Shown here: piece after piece, positions 18,547-26,469 of the stretch
Layout of the letters: every line of letters starts with the position of its first letter
Numbering within the stretch: position 1 is the first letter of the stretch
Origin: JAHJDS01 sp964569795
Lineage (GTDB): Bacteria; Desulfobacterota; Desulfarculia; Desulfarculales; JAHJDS01
Reading direction: 5' to 3'
DNA length: 40,504 bases
Assembly (NCBI GenBank): GCA_964569795.1
Contig: CAZMVB010000036.1
Location: 1-40,504 of the forward strand
Program-made: the position numbers and the translations under genes
The notes under the pieces: generated by a model
The model's input: the letters and a program-made list of their open reading frames with translations, nothing else
Database searches by the model: none
What the model was told of the DNA's origin: nothing

Positions 18547-19053
18547 CTATACCTCGCGATTGACCAGCCAGGAGGCCTGGCGGGGTTGGTGGGTGCTCCG
18601 GGCCTCCTGGTACCCGGGGGCCGGCGGGTTGGCCGCCCGGATCAGGCAATCGGTGAACTCGCTGTAGAGATCCAGGGCGTCGCCCACGAAGGTGACGTTG
18701 TCCTCGTTGAGCCGCTGGAGGTGCTTGATCAGCCCCTCCATCTCGGCCTGGCGATCCCTCACCGCCGCGGCGTCACCGGGCGGCAGGACCGAGGCGACCG
18801 CCTCCAGGTCCGAGGCCCCCTCGCCGAACCCGACCGCGGCGCCGATGAGGTTCATCATACGCCAGCGCCGGGTCTTGACCTCGACGATGGCCCGGACGTT
18901 CTTCTCGATCAGGCCCACGGTGTCCAGGAGCTGCTCGTGGGCGGCGCCCAGGATGCACTCCCGCTCCTTGTGGACCACGGCCAAGAGGGCCTGGTAGAGG
19001 GAGACCTCTTCATCCAGGGTCCCGGTCAACTCCCGCACAAGCGACTGGTCCAT
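18547..19053 (-). CDS. flgN: Flagellar export chaperone FlgN-like
   Basis: This 168-residue, mostly helical cytoplasmic protein matches the FlgN family in size, helical pattern (LVRELTGTLDEEVSLYQALL, an opening helix with heptads) and position directly before flgK. FlgN binds FlgK and FlgL and delivers them to the export gate. Sequence conservation in this family is low, so position carries much of the assignment. ATG at 19053 is preceded by AGGGA; the longer in-frame extension to 19152 would overlap the sigma-54 promoter at 19102-19116 and is rejected. The stop codon lies one base from the flgK GTG, implying translational coupling. Confidence 0.82.
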   Translation of the reverse strand: MDQSLVRELTGTLDEEVSLYQALLAVVHKERECILGAAHEQLLDTVGLIEKNVRAIVEVKTRRWRMMNLIGAAVGFGEGASDLEAVASVLPPGDAAAVRDRQAEMEGLIKHLQRLNEDNVTFVGDALDLYSEFTDCLIRAANPPAPGYQEARSTHQPRQASWLVNREV

Positions 19054-19101
19054 GTCTTTTCCCTGCTGGGGGTGGAGGGTGCCTTGTCGGGTGTTTACGG
19101 G

Positions 19102-19116
19102 GCAACAACCATGCCA
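19102..19116 (-). promoter_or_regulatory. Sigma-54 promoter of flgN-flgK-flgL
   Basis: The minus strand reads TGGCATGGTTGTTGC, matching the RpoN consensus TGGCACG-N4-TTGC with GG and GC at the required spacing. It lies about 50 bp upstream of the flgN start, so transcription should begin near 19090. RpoN control of middle flagellar genes is common in Proteobacteria. Confidence 0.8.
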
Positions 19117-19299
19117 ACCCCCGCCGCCATCGAGGATGGTCTGCTGTAGCATAACTTTCAGTAAATACTGGAAATATCATCGACCAGAACCGGCCGGCCG
19201 GCCGGGACGGTCGCGCCCCGGGCAAAATGTGCCGCCCCCGGGGGAACCGCCGTCCCCGGCCTCGCCGCGCCGCGGGGCCGCCCGGCAATGAAATCCTGG

Positions 19300-19683
19300 T
19301 CAGGAATGCTGGGCGCCGCCGTCCGGGGGTTTGAGATCGGCCGGGGCGAGGGGGACCGGTTTCCGGTAGTGCCTGACGCCCTGCAACTGGTTCATGAGCA
19401 TCTTGGCCAGGCCGACCTGGCCCGAGGCGGCCATCTGATCGGCCAGGACCTGATCGAGCATGTCCTCGCTGATCCGCTGCTTCAGGCCGCCGTCCAGCCA
19501 GTGGGACTTGAGGGCGCTCCGGCGCATTTCCTTCAGGATCATGTGCCAGAACATGGACTCGAAGCCCTGGCAGGCCAGGGTCAGTTTTTTCTTCTGGAGG
19601 GCGGCCTTTTGGGCCGGGTCCAGGTTGCGGGCGTCGCCCAGGTGCTCGATCTGCTGAAGCCGATGGATGTCAAAGGTCGTCAT
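19300..19683 (-). CDS. flgJ: Rod-binding protein FlgJ, N-terminal domain only
   Basis: This 127-residue protein corresponds to the rod-binding domain of FlgJ (motifs ACQGFESMFWHMILKEMR and ISEDMLDQVLADQMA). The muramidase domain that enterobacterial FlgJ carries at its C-terminus is absent, as is usual in Deltaproteobacteria, so peptidoglycan opening must be done by another protein. It acts in the periplasm as a rod cap. The ATG is 1 bp from the flgI stop, indicating coupling. It closes the flgF-G-A-H-I-J block; GC-rich hairpins follow between 19200 and 19299. Confidence 0.9.
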   Translation of the reverse strand: MTTFDIHRLQQIEHLGDARNLDPAQKAALQKKKLTLACQGFESMFWHMILKEMRRSALKSHWLDGGLKQRISEDMLDQVLADQMAASGQVGLAKMLMNQLQGVRHYRKPVPLAPADLKPPDGGAQHS

Positions 19684-19684
19684 G

Positions 19685-20788
19685 TTAGATGATCTTCAGC
19701 TCGGCGTGCAGGGCGCCGGCGGCCTTGATGGTCTGGAGGATGGTGATCAAATCCCGCGGGGTGGCGCCGATGGCGTTCAGGGCCTTGGCCAGATCGCGGA
19801 TGGTCACGCCCTGGACCAGCAGCAGCCGGGCCTTTTGCTCGGCGACCTGGACCTGGGTCCGGGGCACGACCACGGTCCGGCCCCGGGAGAAGGGCAGGGG
19901 CTGGCTGACCTGGGGCCGTTCGGTGATGGTGATGGACAGGTTGCCGTGGGCCACGGCCACGGGCGAGATCTCGACCCCGGCGCCGATGACCACCGTGCCC
20001 GTCCGGGCCGAGACCACCACCCGGGGCAGGACGTCGGCCTGGACGTCCAGGTTCTGGAGGCGGCTGATCAGGCCGACCATTTCCGAGCGGAGCCGGGGGG
20101 GGACCGTCAGGCGGACCGTGCCCGCGTCCACCGCCTGGGCCAGATTCATCCCCAGGGACTTGTTGATGGCCCGGGTGATGCGCATGGCGTTGGTGAAGTT
20201 GGCCTGGTTGAGCTGAAAGGTGATCACCGGCTGGGCCCGGATGTCAAAGGGCACCTCGCGCTCGATGGTCGCCCCCCGGGGGATGTAGCCCACGGTGGGG
20301 TGGTTGACCGTCACCCCGCCCCCGGCCGCGCCCTGGGCGGCCAGGCCGCCGACGTTGAGCGGTCCCTGGGCGATGGCGTAGGTCCGGTTGTCGATGCCCT
20401 TGAGTTCGGTCATGATCAGGGTGCCGCCGACCACCGAGGTGGCGTCGCCGATGGTGCTGACCGTGACGTCGATCCGGTGGCCCACCCGGGCGAAGGGCGG
20501 CAGATTGGCGGTGACGATCACCGCGGCCACGTTCTTGACCCGGATCTGGGTGGCGCTGATGGTGATGCCCATCCGCTTGACCATGTTGGCCAGGGCCTGG
20601 TTGGTGAACCGGGTGGTGTCCTTGTCGCCGGTGCCGTTGAGGCCGACCACCAGGCCGTAGCCGACCAGCTGGTTCACCCGGACCCCGGAGATCGAGGCCA
20701 GGCTCTTGATCCGGACCGCCCCGGCGGACGAGGCCAGAACCGTCACCGCCGCCGCCGCGACCAGGATCGTCCAGGCCCGTGGTTTCAT
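19685..20788 (-). CDS. flgI: Flagellar P-ring protein FlgI
   Basis: FlgI builds the P-ring around the rod in the peptidoglycan layer. The 367-residue length is typical. A cleavable signal peptide (about 1-24, ending SSAGA) is followed by VRIKSLASISGVRVNQLVGY and GLVVGLNGTGDKD, the family hallmark. The C-terminus has the usual TIRDLAKALNAIGATPRDLI. The ATG is preceded by GAGGTGA. Its presence with flgH shows a Gram-negative double-ring motor. Confidence 0.96.
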   Translation of the reverse strand: MKPRAWTILVAAAAVTVLASSAGAVRIKSLASISGVRVNQLVGYGLVVGLNGTGDKDTTRFTNQALANMVKRMGITISATQIRVKNVAAVIVTANLPPFARVGHRIDVTVSTIGDATSVVGGTLIMTELKGIDNRTYAIAQGPLNVGGLAAQGAAGGGVTVNHPTVGYIPRGATIEREVPFDIRAQPVITFQLNQANFTNAMRITRAINKSLGMNLAQAVDAGTVRLTVPPRLRSEMVGLISRLQNLDVQADVLPRVVVSARTGTVVIGAGVEISPVAVAHGNLSITITERPQVSQPLPFSRGRTVVVPRTQVQVAEQKARLLLVQGVTIRDLAKALNAIGATPRDLITILQTIKAAGALHAELKII

Positions 20789-20825
20789 GTCACCTCACCT
20801 CGCTTCCGGTTCCGCATCCCGGCCC

Positions 20826-21539
20826 TCAGAACGGCCAGATCCATTCCACGATCCGGGTCAGCCAACCCGGCCGCTGCTTGTCGGTAATCGGCCCCCGCCC
20901 CGAGTAGAGCACCCGGGCGTCGGACACCTGGGTCAGCTGGACCGTGTTGGTTGACGAGATATCCTGGGGATTGACCAGACCGCTCAAGGTCACCACCTGG
21001 GTCTCGTAGTTGACCTTGACCTGCCTCGAGCCCTTGATGTAGAGCAGGCCGTTGGGCAAAACGGCCATCACCCGGGCGGCGACCGAGGTGGTGATCTGGT
21101 CGCTCTTGTTGGTCTCGCCCTCGCCCTTGTGGGAGCTGGTCAGGGAGCCCTTGACCAGGACGCTCATGTCCGGCGTGCCGTTGACCTGGGTCTCCCGCCA
21201 GAAGTTCTTGCCCTTGGGGATGAAGTTAGTGAAGCCCAGCAGATTGGTGATCCCGGCCGAGAGCGACGAGGTCCGCGCGGCGTTGGTCGCCGCCTTCTTG
21301 TCGGCGCTCGAGTTCTCGACGATCTGGACGACGACGATGTCGCCCACCTTGTGGGCCGTGAAATCACGGTAGAGCTGGGAGGCGGTGGGCGAGTAGATCG
21401 AGCCGGCCTTGGGCTGGAGCTGGTACCGGGGGAATTGCTTCGGATTGGGCGCCAGCGGCCGGGAGCGCTCGAAGTCCCCGGCCGAGTAACAGCCGGCCAG
21501 CAGCACCAGGCCGATCGCGATCCCCACCAACTTGGTCAT
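20826..21539 (-). CDS. flgH: Flagellar L-ring lipoprotein FlgH
   Basis: FlgH forms the L-ring in the outer membrane. The 237-residue protein starts with a lipoprotein signal ending LLAGC, with Cys17 as the lipidated residue. Family motifs include SQLYRDFTAHKVGDIVVVQI, VENSSADKKAATNAARTSS and the C-terminal LSGLVNPQDISSTNTV. I prefer ATG at 21539, which has AGGGG 6 bp upstream, over an in-frame TTG two codons earlier that would overlap this site. It sits between flgA and flgI with short gaps. Confidence 0.95.
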   Translation of the reverse strand: MTKLVGIAIGLVLLAGCYSAGDFERSRPLAPNPKQFPRYQLQPKAGSIYSPTASQLYRDFTAHKVGDIVVVQIVENSSADKKAATNAARTSSLSAGITNLLGFTNFIPKGKNFWRETQVNGTPDMSVLVKGSLTSSHKGEGETNKSDQITTSVAARVMAVLPNGLLYIKGSRQVKVNYETQVVTLSGLVNPQDISSTNTVQLTQVSDARVLYSGRGPITDKQRPGWLTRIVEWIWPF

Positions 21540-21551
21540 GGACAACCCCTT

Positions 21552-22520
21552 TCAGAAACTGACGGTCACGACCCCCGGACTCTTGACCCGGGCCAGGATC
21601 CGGCGCCGGGTGGCCAGGTTCATGACCGTCACCCGGCCGCCGGCGTGTCCGTCGGTCAGGGCCCGTCCCGGGGCCGAGACCCGGAGGGCCCCCTTCTTGA
21701 TGAGGATGGTCACGTCCTCGCCCCGGCGGATGACCCGGGGAGACCGGACCTGGACGAGATAAATCCTCTGGCCCGGCCGAAAGGCCACCAGGGCCTGGAG
21801 GCCGATGACCTGCTTGGGCGACACGGCCAGGCCGGGCGGCACCCGGGCCTGATCGACCGCCACCGCCCGCACGTCCGCACGGGTGATGGTCTGGCCCTGG
21901 GCCACGGACCGCACCGCCACCACCACGTCGCTGAAGACGTCCACCCGGCCCCGGACCAGCAGGACCTTGACCAGGCGATCGTCGATCCGGAGGTGGAAGT
22001 TGAGGGCGACCTCGCCCCGATAGATGGGGTGGCCGACCGGGACCACGGTGATTCTGACCTTGCCCGCCGGAAAGTTCAGGTTGCCGCGGAAGGTGATGCC
22101 GTAGATCTTGACCCGGTCCCGGGGCCAGGGCATGTGGGCGTACACGAACCGGCGGAACCGCTCGGCGATGAGGGCGCTGTTCAGGGCGGCCTTCTCCCGG
22201 GTGACGTAGATCACCGCCGGGATTTTCTGTTCGGCCAGTTCCGCCCGGCCGACCATGGGCCGCAGCTTGGCCAGGATGGTGGCGCGGCAGAGCTCGGCCG
22301 TGCGACCCAGTTCCGGGCTGGGGGCCAGCCGGAGACGATACAGGGCCAGGACCCGGCTTTCGCTCGGGTCCAGGACCAGGGCCACGTCCTGGAGGGTGAC
22401 GTGGTCGCCGCGGACCAGGGCCTCGGGCCGGAACTGGAGGGTCAGCGCCCGGGCCGGGCCGGCGATCACCAGGAAGGCCAGGACCGCCGGCAGGAAATAC
22501 TTGATAACGGGACGCTTCAT
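21552..22520 (-). CDS. flgA: Flagella basal body P-ring formation chaperone FlgA
   Basis: FlgA is a periplasmic chaperone for FlgI assembly. The 322-residue protein has a signal peptide (about 1-25, ending GPARA) and a C-terminal SAF domain (about 190-322) with VVVAVRSVAQGQTITRADVR and LVAFRPGQRIYLVQV, the family hallmark. It is longer than many FlgA proteins because of an extended N-terminal region (about 26-185), as seen in other Deltaproteobacteria. The gap of 12 bp to flgH and 53 bp from flgG supports one operon. The name rests on the SAF domain and on context. Confidence 0.9.
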   Translation of the reverse strand: MKRPVIKYFLPAVLAFLVIAGPARALTLQFRPEALVRGDHVTLQDVALVLDPSESRVLALYRLRLAPSPELGRTAELCRATILAKLRPMVGRAELAEQKIPAVIYVTREKAALNSALIAERFRRFVYAHMPWPRDRVKIYGITFRGNLNFPAGKVRITVVPVGHPIYRGEVALNFHLRIDDRLVKVLLVRGRVDVFSDVVVAVRSVAQGQTITRADVRAVAVDQARVPPGLAVSPKQVIGLQALVAFRPGQRIYLVQVRSPRVIRRGEDVTILIKKGALRVSAPGRALTDGHAGGRVTVMNLATRRRILARVKSPGVVTVSF

Positions 22521-22573
22521 GGTGTTGGTCTCGCTATGGATTCAGGTGAACCCTCTCGTCCCCGCCGGCCTGG

Positions 22574-23356
22574 CTAACGCTTGACATTATTAGCCATCTG
22601 AAGAAGCTGGTCCGAGGTCTGGATGGTCTTGGAGTTGGCCTCGTAGGCCCGGTGGGCGATGATCATGGCCACCATCTCCTCGACCACGTTGACGTTGCTC
22701 ATCTCCAGAAAGCCCTGGGCGATGGTCCCCACGCCCAGGACGCCGGGCGTGCCCGAGGTAGGGTCCCCCGAGGCCGGGGTGGGGATGAAGTAGTTCTTGC
22801 CCTTGGCGTAGAGGCCGGCCGGGTTGGTGAAGGTGTAGAGCTGGAGCTGGACCGAGCCCAGCTCGGTGCCGTCCGAGCCCAGGGCGACTATCTTGCCGCC
22901 GCTGTCCACCGAGACGGACACCGTGCCCGAGGGGATGGCGAACTCGGGCTGGAGGCGGTTGCCCTCGGAATCGACGATGTAGCCGTCCTTGTCCAGCTTG
23001 AAGGCCCCGGCCCGGGTGTAAAGTTCCTCGGTCCCCCGCAGGATCTTGAAGAAGCCCTGACCCTCGATGGCCAGGTCGAGCTGGTTGCCGGTCTGGGTGT
23101 ATTCGCCCTGGGTGAACACCTTCTGGATCGAAATGGGCCGGACGCCCATGCCCACCTGAAGGCCGGTGGGCGTGGTCGCCCCGGTGGCCGTGGTCGCCCC
23201 CGGGGCCCGGAGGGTCTGGTACATCAGGTCCTGGAAGTCGGCCCGGGAACGCTTGAAGCCGTTGGTGTTGACGTTGGCCAGGTTGTTGGCGATAACGTCG
23301 ATGTTCATCTGCTGGGCGCTCATCCCCGTGGCGCCGCTCCACAGACTCCGAATCAT
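22574..23356 (-). CDS. flgG: Flagellar distal rod protein FlgG
   Basis: FlgG forms the distal rod. At 260 residues it has standard length, opening MIRSLWSGATGMSAQQMNID, then VIANNLANVNTNGFKRSRAD, and closing MSNVNVVEEMVAMIIAHRAY with EANSKTIQTSDQLL. The core has the typical DLAIEGQGFFKI. The ATG is preceded by GGGAGG. It lies 55 bp after flgF in the same operon. Confidence 0.97.
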   Translation of the reverse strand: MIRSLWSGATGMSAQQMNIDVIANNLANVNTNGFKRSRADFQDLMYQTLRAPGATTATGATTPTGLQVGMGVRPISIQKVFTQGEYTQTGNQLDLAIEGQGFFKILRGTEELYTRAGAFKLDKDGYIVDSEGNRLQPEFAIPSGTVSVSVDSGGKIVALGSDGTELGSVQLQLYTFTNPAGLYAKGKNYFIPTPASGDPTSGTPGVLGVGTIAQGFLEMSNVNVVEEMVAMIIAHRAYEANSKTIQTSDQLLQMANNVKR

Positions 23357-23411
23357 GCCTGCCTCCCCAGGTGATGCGTCCGGCCAAAATAGATCGAGCC
23401 CCCGAAATCCA

Positions 23412-24101
23412 TCACGCCAGCCGCCCGACCTGATTGGCCGATCTCTCGTCCATGTCGGAAATGGTCTGGATGACCTTGGTGTAGGACTCGAAGGTCCGGT
23501 GGGTCTCGATCATCTTGATCATCTCGTAAACCGGACTCAGGTTGCTCATCTCCAGGGCCCCCTGGGAAATGTCCCGTTTGTCCTCGGGGACCTTTTGCTC
23601 GCTTCCGGCCGGGCCGGTGAACATGGTCTGGCCCATCTTCTTCAACTGGTTCTTGTCCTTGAAATCGACCAGGGCGATGGTGTCCACCTTCTCGCCCCGG
23701 TCATAGACGTTGCCGGCCCGGTCGATGTGGATCTGATGCTGGGTCCCGGTGACGGTGATCGGCCCCCGGTCGCCCAGGACCGGGTAACCGGTCCTGGTGA
23801 CCAGCTGCCCCTCGCGGTTGATCATGAACTGCCCGGCCCGGGTGTAGGCCACGCCCTGGGCCGTCTTGATCTTGAAGAAACCGTTGCCGTTGATCGCCAG
23901 GTCCAGATCGTTGTCCGTGGGGTGGATGACCCCTTGCCGAAACGAGGTCTGGGTCCGGCGGGCCAGGACGTCGTCGAAGATCAGGCGGTCGTGCTTGAAC
24001 CCGGCCGTGGTCGCGTTGGCCAGGTTGTTGGCGATGACGTCCAGCCGTAACTCCTGGACAAAGGAGCCGCGCACGGCGTTATAGAGTCCGATTTCATTCA
24101 C
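23412..24101 (-). CDS. flgF: Flagellar proximal rod protein FlgF
   Basis: This 229-residue FlgF begins with GTG (24101) as VNEIGLYNAVRGSFVQELRL, followed by DVIANNLANATTAGFK and DLAINGNGFFKI; the C-terminus NLSPVYEMIKMIETHRTFES is the rod-protein signature. GTG is chosen because GCGAGGTC lies 8 bp upstream and the family alignment begins here; the open frame running to 24254 passes through the sigma-54 promoter and cannot be translated. First gene of flgF-G-A-H-I-J. Confidence 0.93.
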   Translation of the reverse strand: MNEIGLYNAVRGSFVQELRLDVIANNLANATTAGFKHDRLIFDDVLARRTQTSFRQGVIHPTDNDLDLAINGNGFFKIKTAQGVAYTRAGQFMINREGQLVTRTGYPVLGDRGPITVTGTQHQIHIDRAGNVYDRGEKVDTIALVDFKDKNQLKKMGQTMFTGPAGSEQKVPEDKRDISQGALEMSNLSPVYEMIKMIETHRTFESYTKVIQTISDMDERSANQVGRLA

Positions 24102-24138
24102 CTCATGACCTCGCGGATGGTCGCTGGCAGAGAGCGGA

Positions 24139-24153
24139 GCAACATTTGTGCCA
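24139..24153 (-). promoter_or_regulatory. Sigma-54 promoter of flgF-flgG-flgA-flgH-flgI-flgJ
   Basis: The minus strand reads TGGCACAAATGTTGC, a near-perfect RpoN site (TGGCAC at -24, TTGC at -12). It lies 38 bp upstream of the flgF GTG, so the transcript should begin near 24127 with a leader of about 25 bases. Confidence 0.88.
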
Positions 24154-24395
24154 TGGCGCCGCCAGTCGCCCCTGTGAGTAATTAAGCCGTTATTCCTGCA
24201 AGTTATATAGATCAAATCGGCCGGCCGTAAAAAAAACGAAAATCCTTGCGGCAAATTTTGCTGGGGTCGGGGCCGCGGCCGCGAAGGCCCCGCCCCAGGG
24301 TCGGCTCACCCTGGTTCCGGAAGGCGGGAGGCGGTTCGCGGCCCGGGAGCCGGGCCGGGCCGCGGCGAAACTGCCCCCGCCTCGGACCAAATTGC

Positions 24396-24424
24396 TTGCC
24401 CCGGGACGGCCCATGCTTTATAAA
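24396..24424 (+). promoter_or_regulatory. Promoter of the small secreted protein gene at 24471
   Basis: TTGCCC (24396-24401) and TATAAA (24419-24424) are separated by 17 bp, giving a sigma-70-type promoter about 45 bp before the start codon. An overlapping weaker sigma-54-like match, CGGGACGGCCCATGCT at 24402-24417, keeps the GG/GC spacing; I cannot decide between them. The rest of 24102-24470 holds the flgF promoter and GC-rich sequence with no gene. Confidence 0.45.
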
Positions 24425-24470
24425 TCAAGATAGAGTATCGCGGTAATCACCACAGTCATGGAGGAAGGAA

Positions 24471-24845
24471 ATGCGTCGCGCCCGCAGAGTCATGATCATC
24501 GGTTTGGCCCTGGCCGTGACGGTCATTTTCACCGCCAGCGCCCTGGCCTATAGCGGCGACTGGTACGTCAATTTCGCCCGGAACAAGGTCTTCAAATGCA
24601 TCCACCCCAAGTCCAAGATCGTCAAGGTCGAGCTGGTCAAGCCGCCCAAGGTGAACAAGGACGTGGAGACGGCCACGGTCAAGATCTACTACAAGGGCTG
24701 GATCAAGAAGCACCGGATGGAAATGGAAATAATGACCACCCAGATCCAGGGCAAGCTCAACGCCAAGGTCAGGGTCCTGATGGACACCTCCTCCATCCGG
24801 GACATCCGCTGCAAACTGGTCAAAGGCTGGCAGATGGTTCAGTAA
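24471..24845 (+). CDS. Small secreted protein of unknown function
   Basis: This 124-residue protein has a clear signal peptide (charged MRRARR, hydrophobic 8-25, likely cleavage after SALA). The mature part of about 98 residues is basic, with many lysines, two cysteines (one in KVFKCIHPKSK and one near the end in DIRCKLVKGW) that could form a disulfide, and beta-strand-like VETATVKIYYKGWIKKH. I do not recognise the family. GGAGGAAGG precedes the ATG. It is divergent from the flgF operon; its own promoter suggests independent expression. It could be a periplasmic stress or envelope protein, but nothing in the sequence decides this. Confidence 0.75.
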   Translation: MRRARRVMIIGLALAVTVIFTASALAYSGDWYVNFARNKVFKCIHPKSKIVKVELVKPPKVNKDVETATVKIYYKGWIKKHRMEMEIMTTQIQGKLNAKVRVLMDTSSIRDIRCKLVKGWQMVQ

Positions 24846-24911
24846 CCGCCCGGCGACGGCACTGACCAGGGGCGCCCGGGCGCGCCCCTGATCCCCAACA
24901 GGGAGGATCTC

Positions 24912-25079
24912 ATGCTGACGAAACCCAGTTTTCCGGTTTGGCTGCTGTGCGTCGCCGGCGGGGCCTTCGGCGTCCTGGCGGTGCTGCACATCATTCCGGT
25001 CTCCATCACCATCGCCTTTTGGGTGGTGACCGTATCCCTGGCCTTGCTGGTTCTGGCCTGCCTCCTGCCCATGTTATAG
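24912..25079 (+). CDS. 55-residue two-TM membrane protein of unknown function
   Basis: A short frame codes for MLTKPSFPVWLLCVAGGAFG and then VLAVLHIIPVSITIAFWVV, ending TVSLALLVLACLLPML. It forms two hydrophobic segments (about 9-28 and 32-54) with a short turn, a typical small inner-membrane protein. Support comes from a strong ribosome binding site, GGGAGG five bases before the ATG, and from its place 66 bp after the small secreted protein gene on the same strand, which suggests co-transcription. Codon use is normal for the region. No family is recognised. Confidence 0.6.
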   Translation: MLTKPSFPVWLLCVAGGAFGVLAVLHIIPVSITIAFWVVTVSLALLVLACLLPML

Positions 25080-25124
25080 GCCGGAGGCGGCTGATCGGCC
25101 GGCCGGAGGTGACCCGGCACGCGT

Positions 25125-25161
25125 GACCCGCCCTCGAGCGTCGAGACGCTGGGGGCGGGTC
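25125..25161. terminator. Hairpin between the small TM protein and the M24 peptidase gene
   Basis: A 9-bp stem, GACCCGCCC (25125-25133) with GGGCGGGTC (25153-25161), lies between two convergent genes and may end transcription from one or both sides. The T tracts are poor on both strands. Confidence 0.45.
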
Positions 25162-25168
25162 TTGGCGT

Positions 25169-26383
25169 TCACAGGATGACCGGATCGTCGGGAAAGACGG
25201 TCAGCCGGGCCAGGCCGCCCTCGGTGACCAGCCAGGTGTTCTCGACGCCGCCCATCCCCACCTCGGGCAGGACGATCTTGGGCTCCAGGGCAAAGGTCAT
25301 CCCCGGGGCCAGCACCTGGGCCGAGCCCCGGCCGATGATCGGCCACTCGTCCAGTTCCAGGCCCACCCCGTGGGCCACGAACGGCGCGCCGTCGGGCCAG
25401 CCCATGAATCCCTGATCAAAGCCGGCCCGCCGGACCAGGTCCCGGGCGGCGGCGTCCAGGTCGGCGGCCGGCACTCCCGGTCCGGCCCGGTCCTGGATCA
25501 TCTCCTGCACGGCCAGGACCGTTTCCTGGGCCTTCAGGACCTCATCCGGCAGCGGTCCCAGGCCGTAGAGCCGGGCCTGATCGACCATGTACCCGCCCAC
25601 GATCGAGACCAGGTCCACGCTGATCGGCTCGCCCCGGGCGGTTACCCGCCAGCCCGCCCCCTCGGGACGGACCGGCCACAGCCCCTGTCCGGTGGTCGGT
25701 CCGGGGGCGGCCCCGGACAGGGCCAGGTCCGGCCCGGTCAGGACGTGGCCCCAGAAGCAGTCCTGATTGAACCCCCGCATCGCCACCCGGCCCAGGTGGC
25801 CCTGGCTCCGCAGGAACCAGGCCGCCGTGGCCTCGATCTCGACCTGGCGCATCCCCTCCCGGAGCCGGCCGCCCAGCCAGGCAAAGGCGTCGTCGCCCAG
25901 GGCCGCCGCCTGGCGCATCCAGCCGAGTTCGTAATCCGACTTGATCATCCGGACCCGACGGATCCATGACGAAACATCCCCGAACTCCACGCCGCTGAAC
26001 TGTTCGACCAGGTTCAGGTACATTCCCGCCGGCAGGACGTCCAGTTCCAGGCCGATCCGGCCGGGCCGCTTGGGGAGCCGGCCGGGCAGTTCGGCCGGGC
26101 TGGCCAGGCCCTCGATGTCTTTTAGGGGCGATTCGGCCCGGGCTCGGGACAGGTCCCGTTTGATCATCAGCCTAGGCTCGCCCTGGGCCGGGACCCACAA
26201 CCAGCCCTCCTGGGCCGTGCCCGTCAGATAAAAGACGTCGATCCGCTGGACCAGGAGGGCCCCGCCCAGGCCCTCCCGGGTCAGTCCCTCCTGAAAGACC
26301 TGTATTCTACGCTCGATCTCGGACGCCGGGACCAGGGCGTACTCGTCCTGGAAATCATAGGCCTGGTTCGGGAGCGGTTCCAT
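25169..26383 (-). CDS. M24-family metallopeptidase (Xaa-Pro-type)
   Basis: This 404-residue protein has a creatinase-type N-terminal domain (about 20-150) and a pita-bread M24 domain (about 160-400). The metal-site pattern is present: aspartates in SVDLVSIVGGYMVDQARLY, the histidine in FVAHGVGLELDEWP, and glutamates in FALEPKIVLPE and GGVENTWLVT. It is therefore probably an active dinuclear-metal aminopeptidase of the Xaa-Pro type, although some members act on other amides. ATG at 26383 is preceded by GGAGAAT; an in-frame TTG at 26416 lacks a ribosome binding site. It is followed on the same strand by no further gene; the GT9-like gene lies 86 bp upstream and may be co-transcribed. Confidence 0.88.
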   Translation of the reverse strand: MEPLPNQAYDFQDEYALVPASEIERRIQVFQEGLTREGLGGALLVQRIDVFYLTGTAQEGWLWVPAQGEPRLMIKRDLSRARAESPLKDIEGLASPAELPGRLPKRPGRIGLELDVLPAGMYLNLVEQFSGVEFGDVSSWIRRVRMIKSDYELGWMRQAAALGDDAFAWLGGRLREGMRQVEIEATAAWFLRSQGHLGRVAMRGFNQDCFWGHVLTGPDLALSGAAPGPTTGQGLWPVRPEGAGWRVTARGEPISVDLVSIVGGYMVDQARLYGLGPLPDEVLKAQETVLAVQEMIQDRAGPGVPAADLDAAARDLVRRAGFDQGFMGWPDGAPFVAHGVGLELDEWPIIGRGSAQVLAPGMTFALEPKIVLPEVGMGGVENTWLVTEGGLARLTVFPDDPVIL

Positions 26384-26469
26384 GCGATTCTCCGTGCTGG
26401 CGGCCTTGATGGTCAATGGCCATGAACAACTGGATTGAGCCCGGCCTCAGGCGATCCATTATTAAAAAA

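Noticed and set aside
23412..24254. Longer FlgF frame starting at 24254
   Set aside because: The extension crosses the sigma-54 promoter at 24139-24153 and has no FlgF similarity.
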